Origin: Streptomyces alboflavus
GTDB taxonomy: Bacteria; Actinomycetota; Actinomycetes; Streptomycetales; Streptomycetaceae
Length of the DNA: 64,000 nt
Assembly: GCF_000716675.1 (NCBI RefSeq)
Contig: NZ_JNXT01000042.1
Span: 1 to 64,000 of the forward strand
Reading direction: 5' to 3'
Both the position numbers and the translations under genes were made by a program. The first letter of the stretch is position 1, and the number at the start of each line of letters is the position of its first letter. The notes beneath the pieces are model-generated. The model was not told the origin of the DNA. It was given only the letters and a program-made list of their open reading frames with translations, and did not search any database. This document shows, one piece after another, positions 51,362 through 60,500 of the stretch.

Positions 51362-53071
51362 TCAGTCGATGACGGGAGGCACTACCCGGCGGCTGTTCGG
51401 CAACCAGGTCTCCTCGTCCTCGGTGAGGTAGTCCGGCCTGCCGTTCCGCTCCTCGTCACGTCGCGAACGTGGCGGCTGGGAGGCGTTAGGCGGCACGGCA
51501 TTGCGTACGGACGGAGTCGAAGGGGTGCCGCTGCCGCTGGGGTTCTTGCCCCGTACGAGGCCTGATCCCCCTGATGTGAAAGCGCGGGCACCGCCCCCGC
51601 CTGGCTGCCGCCGAGGCTGCCCCCCTGCGACTCCGTTGCTCGCACCCAACGGTCGTTGCCCGGGGGTCTCAGAGGCACGCCCAGAACCCGACCCTCCTGG
51701 GCCCGTACCGGCACCATGTGGGCCACCGATGACCGTGCCTCGCGGCGGCCCGCCGGACGGACCGGGCGCCAACGGCATCGGACGACCTCCCACGACGCCA
51801 TCACGTCCCGGTGCAGGTCCAGGCGTCGGCCTGCCGGACGGCAAGGAAGGCGCACCACCAACGACGGGCCGCACCGGGCCTGGCGGGCTCGACGGCATGG
51901 GTGGGGAAGCCCCCGGCCCACGGTCAGGCTTCGGGCCCACAGGCGATGCCGAAGGAGGGCCACCGACCACCGGCCTGGTCGGGGCCGGGGGACTTACAGG
52001 CCTGGGCGGCAGCCCGCGGGCGGGAACAGGCCCCACCGGCCCACGGCCAGGTGGCACGGGCGAGCGGCCGCCGGGCCCCGCACGCCCTGGACCTGGCGGG
52101 ATTGCCGGGTTCATGGGCGGGTTGGGACGCGTACCCGAAGTTGGCGGAAACGTGCCGATCGGTGGTGTCGTACCGGTGTCGGGCTTGACTCCGCTCGGTG
52201 GGCCACCCGGATTCGCCGACGGTGTCGGAGACGTCGGAGGCAGCGTCGCTGTCCCGTCGATCTCCACTCCCACAGGCTCGACAGCAACAGGCTCCGGTGC
52301 CTGCGGCGCGGGCGGCCTCTGCACCGAGCCTGGTGCGTCAGGGCCCACGCCGACGCCGCTTGGTCGGTCGTCTGCGATGGGTGACCGGGGCGCCCCTTCG
52401 GAAGACGGCCCGCCGACCGGCCCTGCAGCTCTCGAGGGAGCTGCGGTAGGTCCCCCGGTGGGCTCCTTGGTCTGGAGGTCAGTCCTCGGCGCCGGCAACA
52501 CCGCATCCGGCAACGGCCGAAACCTCGGCCTCTCCAACCCCTCCAGCTGCCCCGCAGCCAACCGATACGCCTGCCCCAGCTTCCGCATCTCCGCCGCGGC
52601 CTCCTGGCGGACCTTCTCCTTGCCCGCCGCGATCCGCTCCAGCTCGTCCGCCGACTTCCCGCCGACCGCCCGCGCGTCCGGGTCGTTGGGGTTGGCCTGC
52701 GCCGCCGCCAAGTTGCCCTGCGCGGCGCCCTTGTCGCGCGGGATCGACGCCTGGGCCGTCGCGATGGCCTCCGAGGCGCGCGACAGCCACTTCGCCGACT
52801 CCTCGCTGAAGTCCCCGAGGCGGAGCGTCGAGTTGGCCAGGTCCCCGCTCCAGGTGCGGAACGCCGACGCGCCCTCGCCCTTCCACCGCACCCACTGCGG
52901 TCGCACCTTCAGCTCGTCCGCGATGCGGCGGATCTCCGTGGCCGCGGCGACGAGCCGGTCGGCGGCTGCCTGGACGTGGCCGCTGTTTGCCTGGTCCAGC
53001 CACGCCAGCATCTGCTCGTGGCTCATGGACTCGAAGGACGTACCGCCGCCACCGCTCCCCTTGCCGCCCAT
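51362..53071 (-). CDS. ESX substrate-like protein with long proline/glycine-rich tail
   Basis: A 569-residue protein from ATG 53071, overlapping the preceding stop. Residues 10-175 are a helical WXG-type domain (MSHEQMLAWLDQANSGHVQAAADRL, WVRWKGEGASAFRTWSGDLANS). The rest is disordered, dominated by Pro, Gly, Ser and Arg (GPGRAGPGGRSPVPPGRGP), ending in a short charged segment (YLTEDEETWLPNSRRVVPP). This is the layout of exported ESX proteins that precede mycP. Surface or wall role possible. Confidence 0.78.
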   Translation of the reverse strand: MGGKGSGGGGTSFESMSHEQMLAWLDQANSGHVQAAADRLVAAATEIRRIADELKVRPQWVRWKGEGASAFRTWSGDLANSTLRLGDFSEESAKWLSRASEAIATAQASIPRDKGAAQGNLAAAQANPNDPDARAVGGKSADELERIAAGKEKVRQEAAAEMRKLGQAYRLAAGQLEGLERPRFRPLPDAVLPAPRTDLQTKEPTGGPTAAPSRAAGPVGGPSSEGAPRSPIADDRPSGVGVGPDAPGSVQRPPAPQAPEPVAVEPVGVEIDGTATLPPTSPTPSANPGGPPSGVKPDTGTTPPIGTFPPTSGTRPNPPMNPAIPPGPGRAGPGGRSPVPPGRGPVGPVPARGLPPRPVSPPAPTRPVVGGPPSASPVGPKPDRGPGASPPMPSSPPGPVRPVVGGAPSLPSGRPTPGPAPGRDGVVGGRPMPLAPGPSGGPPRGTVIGGPHGAGTGPGGSGSGRASETPGQRPLGASNGVAGGQPRRQPGGGGARAFTSGGSGLVRGKNPSGSGTPSTPSVRNAVPPNASQPPRSRRDEERNGRPDYLTEDEETWLPNSRRVVPPVID

Positions 53072-53646
53072 CAGATCGTCCCTCCCGCGTCGCCCGCCCG
53101 ATCCGTGGGCCCACGGTCCGCACGGTCCGCCCGGTCCTGATTCCCCCGGCCGCCGGAGCCCCCCGCGCCCTCCGCACCCGCCGCGCCGCCGGACCCGTAC
53201 CGCTCCGCGATCCCCGCGCTGATCTCCGCCATGCGATCGCGAACGTCGTCGTCGACGTTCCGATAGCCCTTGTGTGCGGCGAGGACCGCGATGCCCATGC
53301 CCTCGATGGAGTCGGAGAGGAGCTTGGACAGGTTCTCCAGCTCGGAGATCACCGTCTCGTACGCGCCGAAGACGCCGGACGCCTCGGCCCACGCGCCGTC
53401 CCCGCCACCGAACTGGGCCCGCGCCAGCGGCTCTTGGCCGACCTTGCCCGGGCCAGCCGGGGATCCCTTGAGGTCGCGGATCAGCTCGTCGACGCGCCGC
53501 TGGAACCTGACGAACGACGAGAACTCCGTGGCCACGTCGGCAGCCGCGTCCCGCACGCCGCCGAGCACATCCGGCATCCCCGATGTCCCGCCCGATGCCC
53601 CGCCCGATCTCCCTGATGGCGCAACGCCGCCGGAATCTGACACCAC
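53071..53646 (-). CDS. ESX-associated helical protein, first gene of the mycosin operon
   Basis: A 191-residue protein starting at one of two adjacent GTG codons (53646/53643). It has a Gly/Ser-rich start, a central helical part (FSSFVRFQRRVDELIRDLKGSPAG ... VFGAYETVISELENLSKLLSDSIEG) and a Gly/Asp/Arg tail. The middle looks like a WXG100-type hairpin, so it may pair with the product of 51362-53071, whose start it overlaps. The 289-base gap to 53936 holds its promoter, and an 8-bp palindrome GCGTACGC. Confidence 0.68.
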   Translation of the reverse strand: MVSDSGGVAPSGRSGGASGGTSGMPDVLGGVRDAAADVATEFSSFVRFQRRVDELIRDLKGSPAGPGKVGQEPLARAQFGGGDGAWAEASGVFGAYETVISELENLSKLLSDSIEGMGIAVLAAHKGYRNVDDDVRDRMAEISAGIAERYGSGGAAGAEGAGGSGGRGNQDRADRADRGPTDRAGDAGGTI

Positions 53647-53935
53647 CCGTCCACCCCCGGAGTGACCACGCCTGGCTACGTAACTATTGCTAACGCGTAC
53701 GCAACTCTAGTCACGGGGCATGACCATTCGTAGTCGGATGATCACCCTTGGCGTCACGTTCCAGCCATCACGAGGCCTGCCGGGCTGGTCCGCCATCGCC
53801 GCCGCATGGCGCCTTGCCCTGTCCGGGCCCGGTCGCGAAGGAGCACGCGTGGACGACGGTGCCGTACCGGCCAAAGCGCGAGCACTGCCGCGGTCGGCGC
53901 GCCCCGGCAACGTCAGCGGGCGCCCGCACCTGGCC

Positions 53936-54706
53936 TCAGGAGCCGGTCGGCCCGCCAGGGTGGGGTACCGCCCGGCCCCAGAGTTCTTCGGCGTGCTCGG
54001 CGAAACGCGCGAACATGCCCGAGTCGCCCTGTCGGCGCAGATGCAGCAGCGGTGAATCGTGTCCCACCAGCCGGGCCAGGTGAGGCGTCACCAACGCGTC
54101 GTCGTCGAAGCGGAACACCGACAGCGACACATGGTTCACGGCGTCCTCCGCACTGACGCGCCGCACCTCCAGGCCGGGGAGGGACCCTAGGCGCCCGAGG
54201 TGCTCGAGGGTGATCCGAATGCGGGTGGACACGCTCAGGGCCACATCCTCGATGACCTCACGTTGCCGCGTCACCTCTCCCTCCGGATCGCCGACGAGGA
54301 ACCGCACCTTCACACCGGCTCCGGCCTTGCGGCGCACGACGTCGGCGAACCGCGGGATCTGCGTCCAGAAGAAGTAGTTCGTGTAACCGGCCAGGAAGAC
54401 TTCGGACTCGGCGCCTTCGACGAGATCGGACCACACCGTCGAGGGACAGGCCGAGCGATACGGGTAGCTGTGAATGATCTCGCGGTCGGCGCCGGTCTTG
54501 ATGCGGTCCTTGACGGTCTGCGGCCACAGCATCTCTTCATCCACTCCCAACGCCCGCGCGGCGTCCTGACGATTCCTTGCGTGCGGGGTCAACTCGGCAT
54601 CCCCGAGCCACCGTTCCACCTGTTTCCGTGACACTCCTACCCGGCCGGCCAACTGTCGCGGTGTCAGGCCTGCATCCGTTAAGGCCACTCGCAGAGCTGT
54701 GTTCAT
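53936..54706 (-). CDS. Xre-type regulator with PLD-like DUF5919 domain
   Basis: A 256-residue protein from ATG 54706 with GGAGG upstream. Residues 3-55 form a helix-turn-helix (LTPRQLAGRVGVSRKQVERWLGD). Residues 75-240 match the DUF5919 layout: SEVFLAGYTNYFFWTQIPRF, VKVRFLVGDPEGEVTRQRE, VNHVSLSVFRFDDDALVTPHL, HLRRQGDSGMF. The domain resembles phospholipase-D folds but lacks a full HKD motif. Probably a sensor-regulator. Confidence 0.85.
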   Translation of the reverse strand: MNTALRVALTDAGLTPRQLAGRVGVSRKQVERWLGDAELTPHARNRQDAARALGVDEEMLWPQTVKDRIKTGADREIIHSYPYRSACPSTVWSDLVEGAESEVFLAGYTNYFFWTQIPRFADVVRRKAGAGVKVRFLVGDPEGEVTRQREVIEDVALSVSTRIRITLEHLGRLGSLPGLEVRRVSAEDAVNHVSLSVFRFDDDALVTPHLARLVGHDSPLLHLRRQGDSGMFARFAEHAEELWGRAVPHPGGPTGS

Positions 54707-54818
54707 TGTCAACCTCCGCGACACGGACGTTTGGGCCTTCTTCGACCTTAGCCGTGAATGTCCCAACTGTCCGCGAAAGCCCGTCGATACGTCCGCGAGG
54801 CGCAGCCACGATTCGGAC

Positions 54819-55058
54819 ATGACCGAGCCGACGCGACACTCCGGGCAACCCATCGAACTCCCACTGGACCCATGGCTGTACGACTGCCTTCCGATGCACG
54901 GCTGCGAGGTCTGCAGGGTGCTGGCCCGGCAGCGGAACACCGCCCTCGCGAACGGTGACACCTGGGCCGCCTATCGGGCGGCTTCGGAGATCCGCGAGCA
55001 CCGCAACCACTCGGCCGAGGCAGCCCCAGACTCGATGAGCAGCCAGGACCAGCCTTAG
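54819..55058 (+). CDS. Small conserved protein divergent from the DUF5919 regulator
   Basis: A 79-residue protein from ATG 54819 (LDPWLYDCLPMHGCEVCRVLARQRNTALANGDTW...SEIREHRNH). CxxC (CEVC) and a cluster of conserved aromatic residues resemble small Streptomyces proteins that sit opposite such regulators. The frame could extend upstream, but this start keeps it clear of the divergent gene. Function unknown. Confidence 0.62.
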   Translation: MTEPTRHSGQPIELPLDPWLYDCLPMHGCEVCRVLARQRNTALANGDTWAAYRAASEIREHRNHSAEAAPDSMSSQDQP

Positions 55059-55268
55059 CCGGGAGTCTCGCGACTCGGCGAGGCAGGGCTCCATGACGGA
55101 CCGCTTCCCTTGTACGACGACTTGTACGGGGGCGGGCCTCGCGGCCGACGACACCTGCTCCTGGGGCGGCGGCCTTCCGCCTCGGGGACCCGATGTGGAC
55201 CCAAGAGTGGCCAGTGAACGCCCAGTTGAGGCATTTCTTCGGTGCTGGCCGGCTGTCAGACTCCCGGC

Positions 55269-57554
55269 ATGGGATCGATCTTCGCCTTCCTCGCGGGTGT
55301 CAACGCCTACGATCCGCTGCTCGCCAGGCCCCTGCGCGGCTGCGTCAACGACGTCACCGCCGCCCGCGAGTTGCTCACCCGGCGCACGAGCGGCGCGGCC
55401 AGGACCGCCGTGGTGTGCGACGGCGAAGTGACCGTGGACGTGGTCGAGGACGGCATCCGGCGCTTCCTGGGGGCCGCGGGGCCGGGGGACACGGCGCTGT
55501 TCTGGTTCTCGGGGCACGGCACACACACCTGGGCCACGGGCGCCGACCTGCTCGTCGAGGCGACCGGCCGCAACCAGGCCCTGCTGTGCGCCGACGGGCC
55601 GCTGCCCGACAAGCGTCTCGGCGCGCTGCTCGACGCGGTCGCCGCGCGCGGCGCGCACGTGGCCGCCGTCCTCGACTGCTGCTTCTCGGGCGGTGCGACT
55701 CGGGATCCGGAGGGCCTCGTCGCACGGTTCGCGCCGCCGACCGGCGCGGAGGCGGCGCCCGGCGCGGAGTCGGCGGCTGCCGCGCGGTCAGCGCCCTGCG
55801 CGGAGCCGTGGCGCCCTCGTGAACCGTGGGCCGCCGAGGCCCGGGACGTGCCGGTACGCGACGACGCCGGGCGACACGTGCTGCTCGCCGCGAGCCGGCT
55901 CGACCAGCTGTCGTACGAGGGGAGGTTCGATGGCCGGCCGCACGGCGCGTTCACGTACGCGCTCCTCGGCGCGGTCCGGGACGCGGGGCCCGACGTGACG
56001 TACCGGAACCTGCTCGCGGCGGCGGACGCGCGGGTCCAGCGCGGCGGCGTCGGCCAGCAGCCGGTCCTGTACCCGGCCGCGCCCGGGGGCGTCGCCGACC
56101 TGCCGTTCCTGGGCGGGGCCGTGGCCCGGGCGCCGGGCCCCTATCTGCTGCGGCTCGGCACCCGGGGGTGGGAGGTCGACTGCGGGACGGGGCACGGGCT
56201 GCGGGACGGGGCGGGGGCGGAGGGGACAGAGTTCCGGGTCGTGGGGGACGAAGGGGAGGGCGGCGAACGGGAGGGAGGTGGAGGAGAGGGCGGGGGTGCG
56301 GTCGAGGGGTGGTCTCAGGCCCGGACTCAGGACCAGGGCCAGGGCCAGTACCAAGACCAGGGCCAGGACCAGGACCAGGCTCGGAGACATGCCCAGGCGG
56401 AAGCCGAGGACCAGGACCGGACACGGGCGCGAGCGCAGGTGTTGCGGGCGCGGGAGGTGTACGCCGATCGCACGCTCGTCGACCCGGTGGGGTGGGAACC
56501 GGACGGCGGACGGGTGTACCCGGTGGCCCTTTCGGCGTTGGCGCTCGCGCCCGCGACGGTGGGTTTCGGGACGCCTTCGGGCGGGGCTCGCGCTACCGAG
56601 GGCAGTGGCCCTCAACACCCCTCCTTCGAAGCCGAGTTGAGGCAGGCTCTCGCCACCTCCGGCCCCGGCAACGGCCCCTCACCCCTGCTCCGCCTGATCA
56701 CGACTCCCGCCGACACGGGTACGGGTACGGGGACGGGTATCGACACGGGCACCGGTACCGGCACGGGCGCGGTCACCGACCCCACCCCCGAAGCCGCCGC
56801 CGACCTCCACTTCCGCGTGGAACCCCGAGACGGCCTCGCGCACATCCTCCGGCGCGACGACACCCCCTTCACCGCCCCGCTGCCCCTGGCCGACCCCGGC
56901 GACGTACCGCGCGTCGTGGACTGTCTCGCGCACCTCACCCGCTGGCACCAGATCCGCGACCTCGCGCCGCGGCCCTCGGTGCTCGACAACCTGGTCCAGG
57001 TGGAGATCGCGCCGTGGGGCGCCCCGCCGGGACAGGTGCTCGTGCCGAACGGCAGCGGTGAGATCGTCTGCGCGTACGGGCCGGAAGGGGCGCAGCCGCG
57101 TGAGCCGTGGGTGACCGTCCGGCTGCACAACCGCTCCCCCGGACGCACCCTGTGGTGTCTGCTGCTCGACCTGACCGACAGCTACGGCAGCCACTCCGCG
57201 CTGTTCCCCGGCCACTTCATCGGCCCCGGCCGGACCGGCCACGCGCTGGACGGCGAGCCGGTGCAGCTGTCCCTGCCCGCGTCCCGGCCCGCCGTGCCGG
57301 GGGCATCGGCGCGGGACTGGCTGAAGCTCGTCGTCGCCGAGGGCGAGTTGAACACGGTGCCGTTCCATCTGCCCGCGTGGGACGCGGAAGCCACGGGTGC
57401 GCGGGACGCCGTCGTCGGCTTCGGTACGGGGGCGCTGCGGCTCGACCCGCCCGGGGGTGCCGTCGGCAGCCGCGACCTCGGCGGCGTCACCTCGGGCTCC
57501 CCCGGCCGCTGGACCGCCCGCACGATCAGCCTGCGTACGGTCGTTCCTGGCTGA
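55269..57554 (+). CDS. Caspase-family (C14) protein with repeat-rich linker
   Basis: A 761-residue protein. Residues 1-290 form a caspase-like peptidase: FAFLAGVNAYDPLLARPLRGCVND, catalytic His83 in FWFSGHGTH and Cys138 in LDCCFSGG, then HVLLAASRLDQLSYEG. A Gln/Asp/Arg-rich repeat (residues about 350-385), a Thr-Gly repeat (about 482-500) and a C-terminal beta-rich domain (VEIAPWGAPPGQVLVPNGSG ... SYGSHSALFPGHFIGPG) follow. The tail resembles the sensor-like domain seen behind other Streptomyces caspases. It faces the CHAT gene with a 13-base gap. Confidence 0.9.
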   Translation: MGSIFAFLAGVNAYDPLLARPLRGCVNDVTAARELLTRRTSGAARTAVVCDGEVTVDVVEDGIRRFLGAAGPGDTALFWFSGHGTHTWATGADLLVEATGRNQALLCADGPLPDKRLGALLDAVAARGAHVAAVLDCCFSGGATRDPEGLVARFAPPTGAEAAPGAESAAAARSAPCAEPWRPREPWAAEARDVPVRDDAGRHVLLAASRLDQLSYEGRFDGRPHGAFTYALLGAVRDAGPDVTYRNLLAAADARVQRGGVGQQPVLYPAAPGGVADLPFLGGAVARAPGPYLLRLGTRGWEVDCGTGHGLRDGAGAEGTEFRVVGDEGEGGEREGGGGEGGGAVEGWSQARTQDQGQGQYQDQGQDQDQARRHAQAEAEDQDRTRARAQVLRAREVYADRTLVDPVGWEPDGGRVYPVALSALALAPATVGFGTPSGGARATEGSGPQHPSFEAELRQALATSGPGNGPSPLLRLITTPADTGTGTGTGIDTGTGTGTGAVTDPTPEAAADLHFRVEPRDGLAHILRRDDTPFTAPLPLADPGDVPRVVDCLAHLTRWHQIRDLAPRPSVLDNLVQVEIAPWGAPPGQVLVPNGSGEIVCAYGPEGAQPREPWVTVRLHNRSPGRTLWCLLLDLTDSYGSHSALFPGHFIGPGRTGHALDGEPVQLSLPASRPAVPGASARDWLKLVVAEGELNTVPFHLPAWDAEATGARDAVVGFGTGALRLDPPGGAVGSRDLGGVTSGSPGRWTARTISLRTVVPG
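56323..56390 (+). repeat. Degenerate hexamer repeat in the caspase gene (GACCAG/GGCCAG)
   Basis: The segment encodes alternating Asp-Gln/Gly-Gln. A second hexamer run (ACGGGT/ACCGGC type) lies at about 56713-56770 and encodes Thr-Gly repeats. Both are in frame. Confidence 0.75.
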
Positions 57555-57567
57555 CGGCTACTGGCGG

Positions 57568-60500
57568 CTACTGGCCGAGGTGCGTGAAGCCCGCCCACGC
57601 GCTCAGGTCGTCGGGGTCGATGCGGCGGGCCCGGAACGCGAGGGTCGCGGGCAGCGTGGGCGGCAGGACCCGGTCGGGGTCGACCATCCACAGCTGGGCG
57701 CGGCGCAGGGCCCGCGCGGGTGGCTCGCCCTCGGTCCTGAGGTAGTGGTGGGCCATGAACATCAGGACCGACGTGGCGTCGTCGGGCACCGGCCACAGCG
57801 AGCCCACGACGGACCGCGCGCCCGCCACCAGGAACGCGGTCGCGAGGCTGTACGCCTCGTTGTGGCCGTACCCGGAGACGTGGCTGCGGCAGGCCGCGAG
57901 CAGGACGAGGCCGAGCCGTCCCCGGCGGCCCGCGCCCACCGCCTCGGTGAGTTCCTCGGCCGACAACTCGCCGCCGTGCAGGCTCAGGTGCGAGCTGCGG
58001 CGGGCGCTCGGCGTCACGGTGGCGTGGCAGGCGAGGTGCAGGACGGCGCCGTCGTCGCCGCCGTCGCGCGTCAGCCAGGACACCACCTCGCGCGGCGTCC
58101 CAGGACCGGCGCCGTCCCCGCCCGCGCGGCGCCCGAGGAACTGGCCGCCCGGGTAGAAGACACGCTGTACGGCGTCCGCCTCCTCGCCCGCGTACCGCAG
58201 GTCGCCGGTGGGGTCGCCGACGACCAGGGCGGCGCCCGTGTGCGGGACAGCGGGGCGGGCGGCCACCTCGCAGAGCAGGCGCGCCGACGCGGCGTAGGAG
58301 ATCTCCGCCTCGGCGAGGGCGTACCGGCGGCGGCCCTCGGGCCCCTCGCTCCAGGCCGCGTGCCAGGGCACCAGACCGAGGGTGCCCATCGGGACGAGGA
58401 CCAGGCGGGGGCCGGGCCCGGCGGGGGCATCGGGCGGGCGGGGACCGCGCCCTGCGGGGGCGTCGAGGGCGTCCAGTGCGTCGAGCAGGGGCTTCACGGC
58501 GGCGTGCCAGGCCCAGCCGCAGAGGCGGTCGAGCTGGGTGCGCAGGGGTGGGGGGAGGTGTGCCGGGGGCGGGGTCGCGCCGGGGACGGGGCCGAGGTCG
58601 CGGGCGGGGGGCTGCTGCCGCAGGGGTGGTGAGGGGTCGGCCGGGTCCGCGCCGGAGGCAGGGTTCAGGTCGCGGGTGGGGGTCTGCTCCCGCACGGGCG
58701 AGGGACGGTCGGCCGAGTCCGCGCCGGGGACAGGGGCCAGGTCTCGGGCGGAGGCCTGCTCCCGCACGGACGAGGGGCAGTCGGCCGAGTCTGCGCCGGA
58801 GGCAGAACCCAGGTCCCCGGCGGCAGCGGCGGCGAGGTCGGTTTCCCGCGACGGCGGCGGGCGGTGGCCGGGATCCGCGCCCGCCGCCCGGCCCTGGTCG
58901 CGGGCAGTCCTGGCGGGGAGGTCGTACCACCGGAGCGATGAGGTGCGGTCGGCCTGGGTCGTGTCCGGAACCGGGCAGGCGTCTCGGGCGCCCGTGGCGG
59001 CGGGGTCGTCCTCCGGTGGCGATGGCGGACGGTGGGCGGGGCCCGACTCGCGGGCAACTGCGGCCGCAGGACCGTCCCCTGATGGCGACGGCGGACGGTG
59101 GCCCGGACCCACACCCTGCACCCCACCCGGCTCACGAACCGCCGCAGCCACAGCACCATCCCCCGATGACGACGGCCGACGGCGCCCCGGACCCACACCC
59201 TGCACCCCACCCACCTCACGGACCGCCGCAGCCGCGAGTTCGTACTCGCGCAGCGGTGTCGCGTCCGGCGTCAGGAGCGGCAGCGGTACGGCGTGGACGG
59301 CGCCGGTCGACGTGACGGCGACGGCGGTGCCGCCCGTGCTCTCGGATGCGGGCAGGAGGTAGACGAGGGCGTCCTTGTGCGAGGCGCGCAGGGCGTCGGC
59401 GATCTCCGTGGTCGTGGGTGGCTCCAGGAGTCGGTCCTGGGGGCCGCCGTCGGCGGTGGTGAGGGCCGCGAGGACGCGGCGGCGCAGGGAGCTCGGCACG
59501 GTCGGCGGTGCCCCTGACGGGTCCGGGGCGGTGTCCGTGGCGGCCGACCGCCACTCCTCGGCCAGGTCCTCGCGGCCTGCGGCCAGGAGCCGTTCGGGCA
59601 CGGTGCTCGACGTCGTGGCCGCGTGCAGCACCAGGCCGCGGCAGGCGTCGAGGGCCTGCACGGCCTCGGCCGGGGCGTTGTCGCGCAGGCACCAGGCGGC
59701 GACTTCGAGGGCGGCGTGGGTGGCGCTCGCGGCCGCCTGTGCGGCGTGGCCGGTGCCGGACTGGAGGAGGGCGGCCCAGGCATGGCCGCGGAGGGCGTCG
59801 AGGCCGGTGCGGCGGGCCGACGCGTGGTCGCCGCGGAGGAGGTGGGCGCCCGCGAGCGTGAAGCCCGTGTGGGCGTAGAGGCGGTGCTCGGGGCCGCCGC
59901 AGCCGCGCAGCGCCGACTCCAGGAGGTCGACGCCGCGCGCGAGGGAGCGGGCGCGGGCCGCCGAGTCGTGCTCCGCCTCGGCGAGGGAGCAGTGGCCCGC
60001 GCCCAGGCCCGTGGCGTAGCGGAGGCTGTCGTCGCTGCCCGGCTCGGCCAGGTCGTACGCCTCTTGCAGCAGTTCCATGGCCTCCTGGAACGCGGCCGGA
60101 TCCCAGGGGGCGGCGGCCCGCGCCATGCGTGCGGCGCCGCTGTCGCCGAGGACCCGGGCCCGGCGGTCGCGCGGCAGGCGCCGGGCCTCGGCGCGCAGCC
60201 GGTCCGCGGTGAGCCGGCCGGCCATGGGCGGCGCGGCCGGGAGTCCGAGGGTGCGGGCGAGCAGGTCGCGGGAGTAGAGCAAGTCCTCCAGGACCGTGCT
60301 GAGTTCGGCGCGTGCCGGGTGGTCGGCGGCGAGGCCGTCGCGGGCCTCGGTCGCGACGCGGATGCACCGGTCGGCCGCGGCCAGGTCGCCGCGTGCCACG
60401 GCCTGCTGGGCGTCCGAGGCCGCGAACTTCGCGTCCAGGAGGCGGCGGTTGTGCTCGGTGACCTGCGGGCTTTCGCGCAGCCGCGCCCACTTGGCCCGGG

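Noticed and set aside
51501-53222. 573-residue plus-strand frame opposite the Pro-rich ESX substrate
   Set aside because: The Gly/Pro-rich composition follows from the complementary strand; the minus-strand gene has overlaps and an Esx-like domain.
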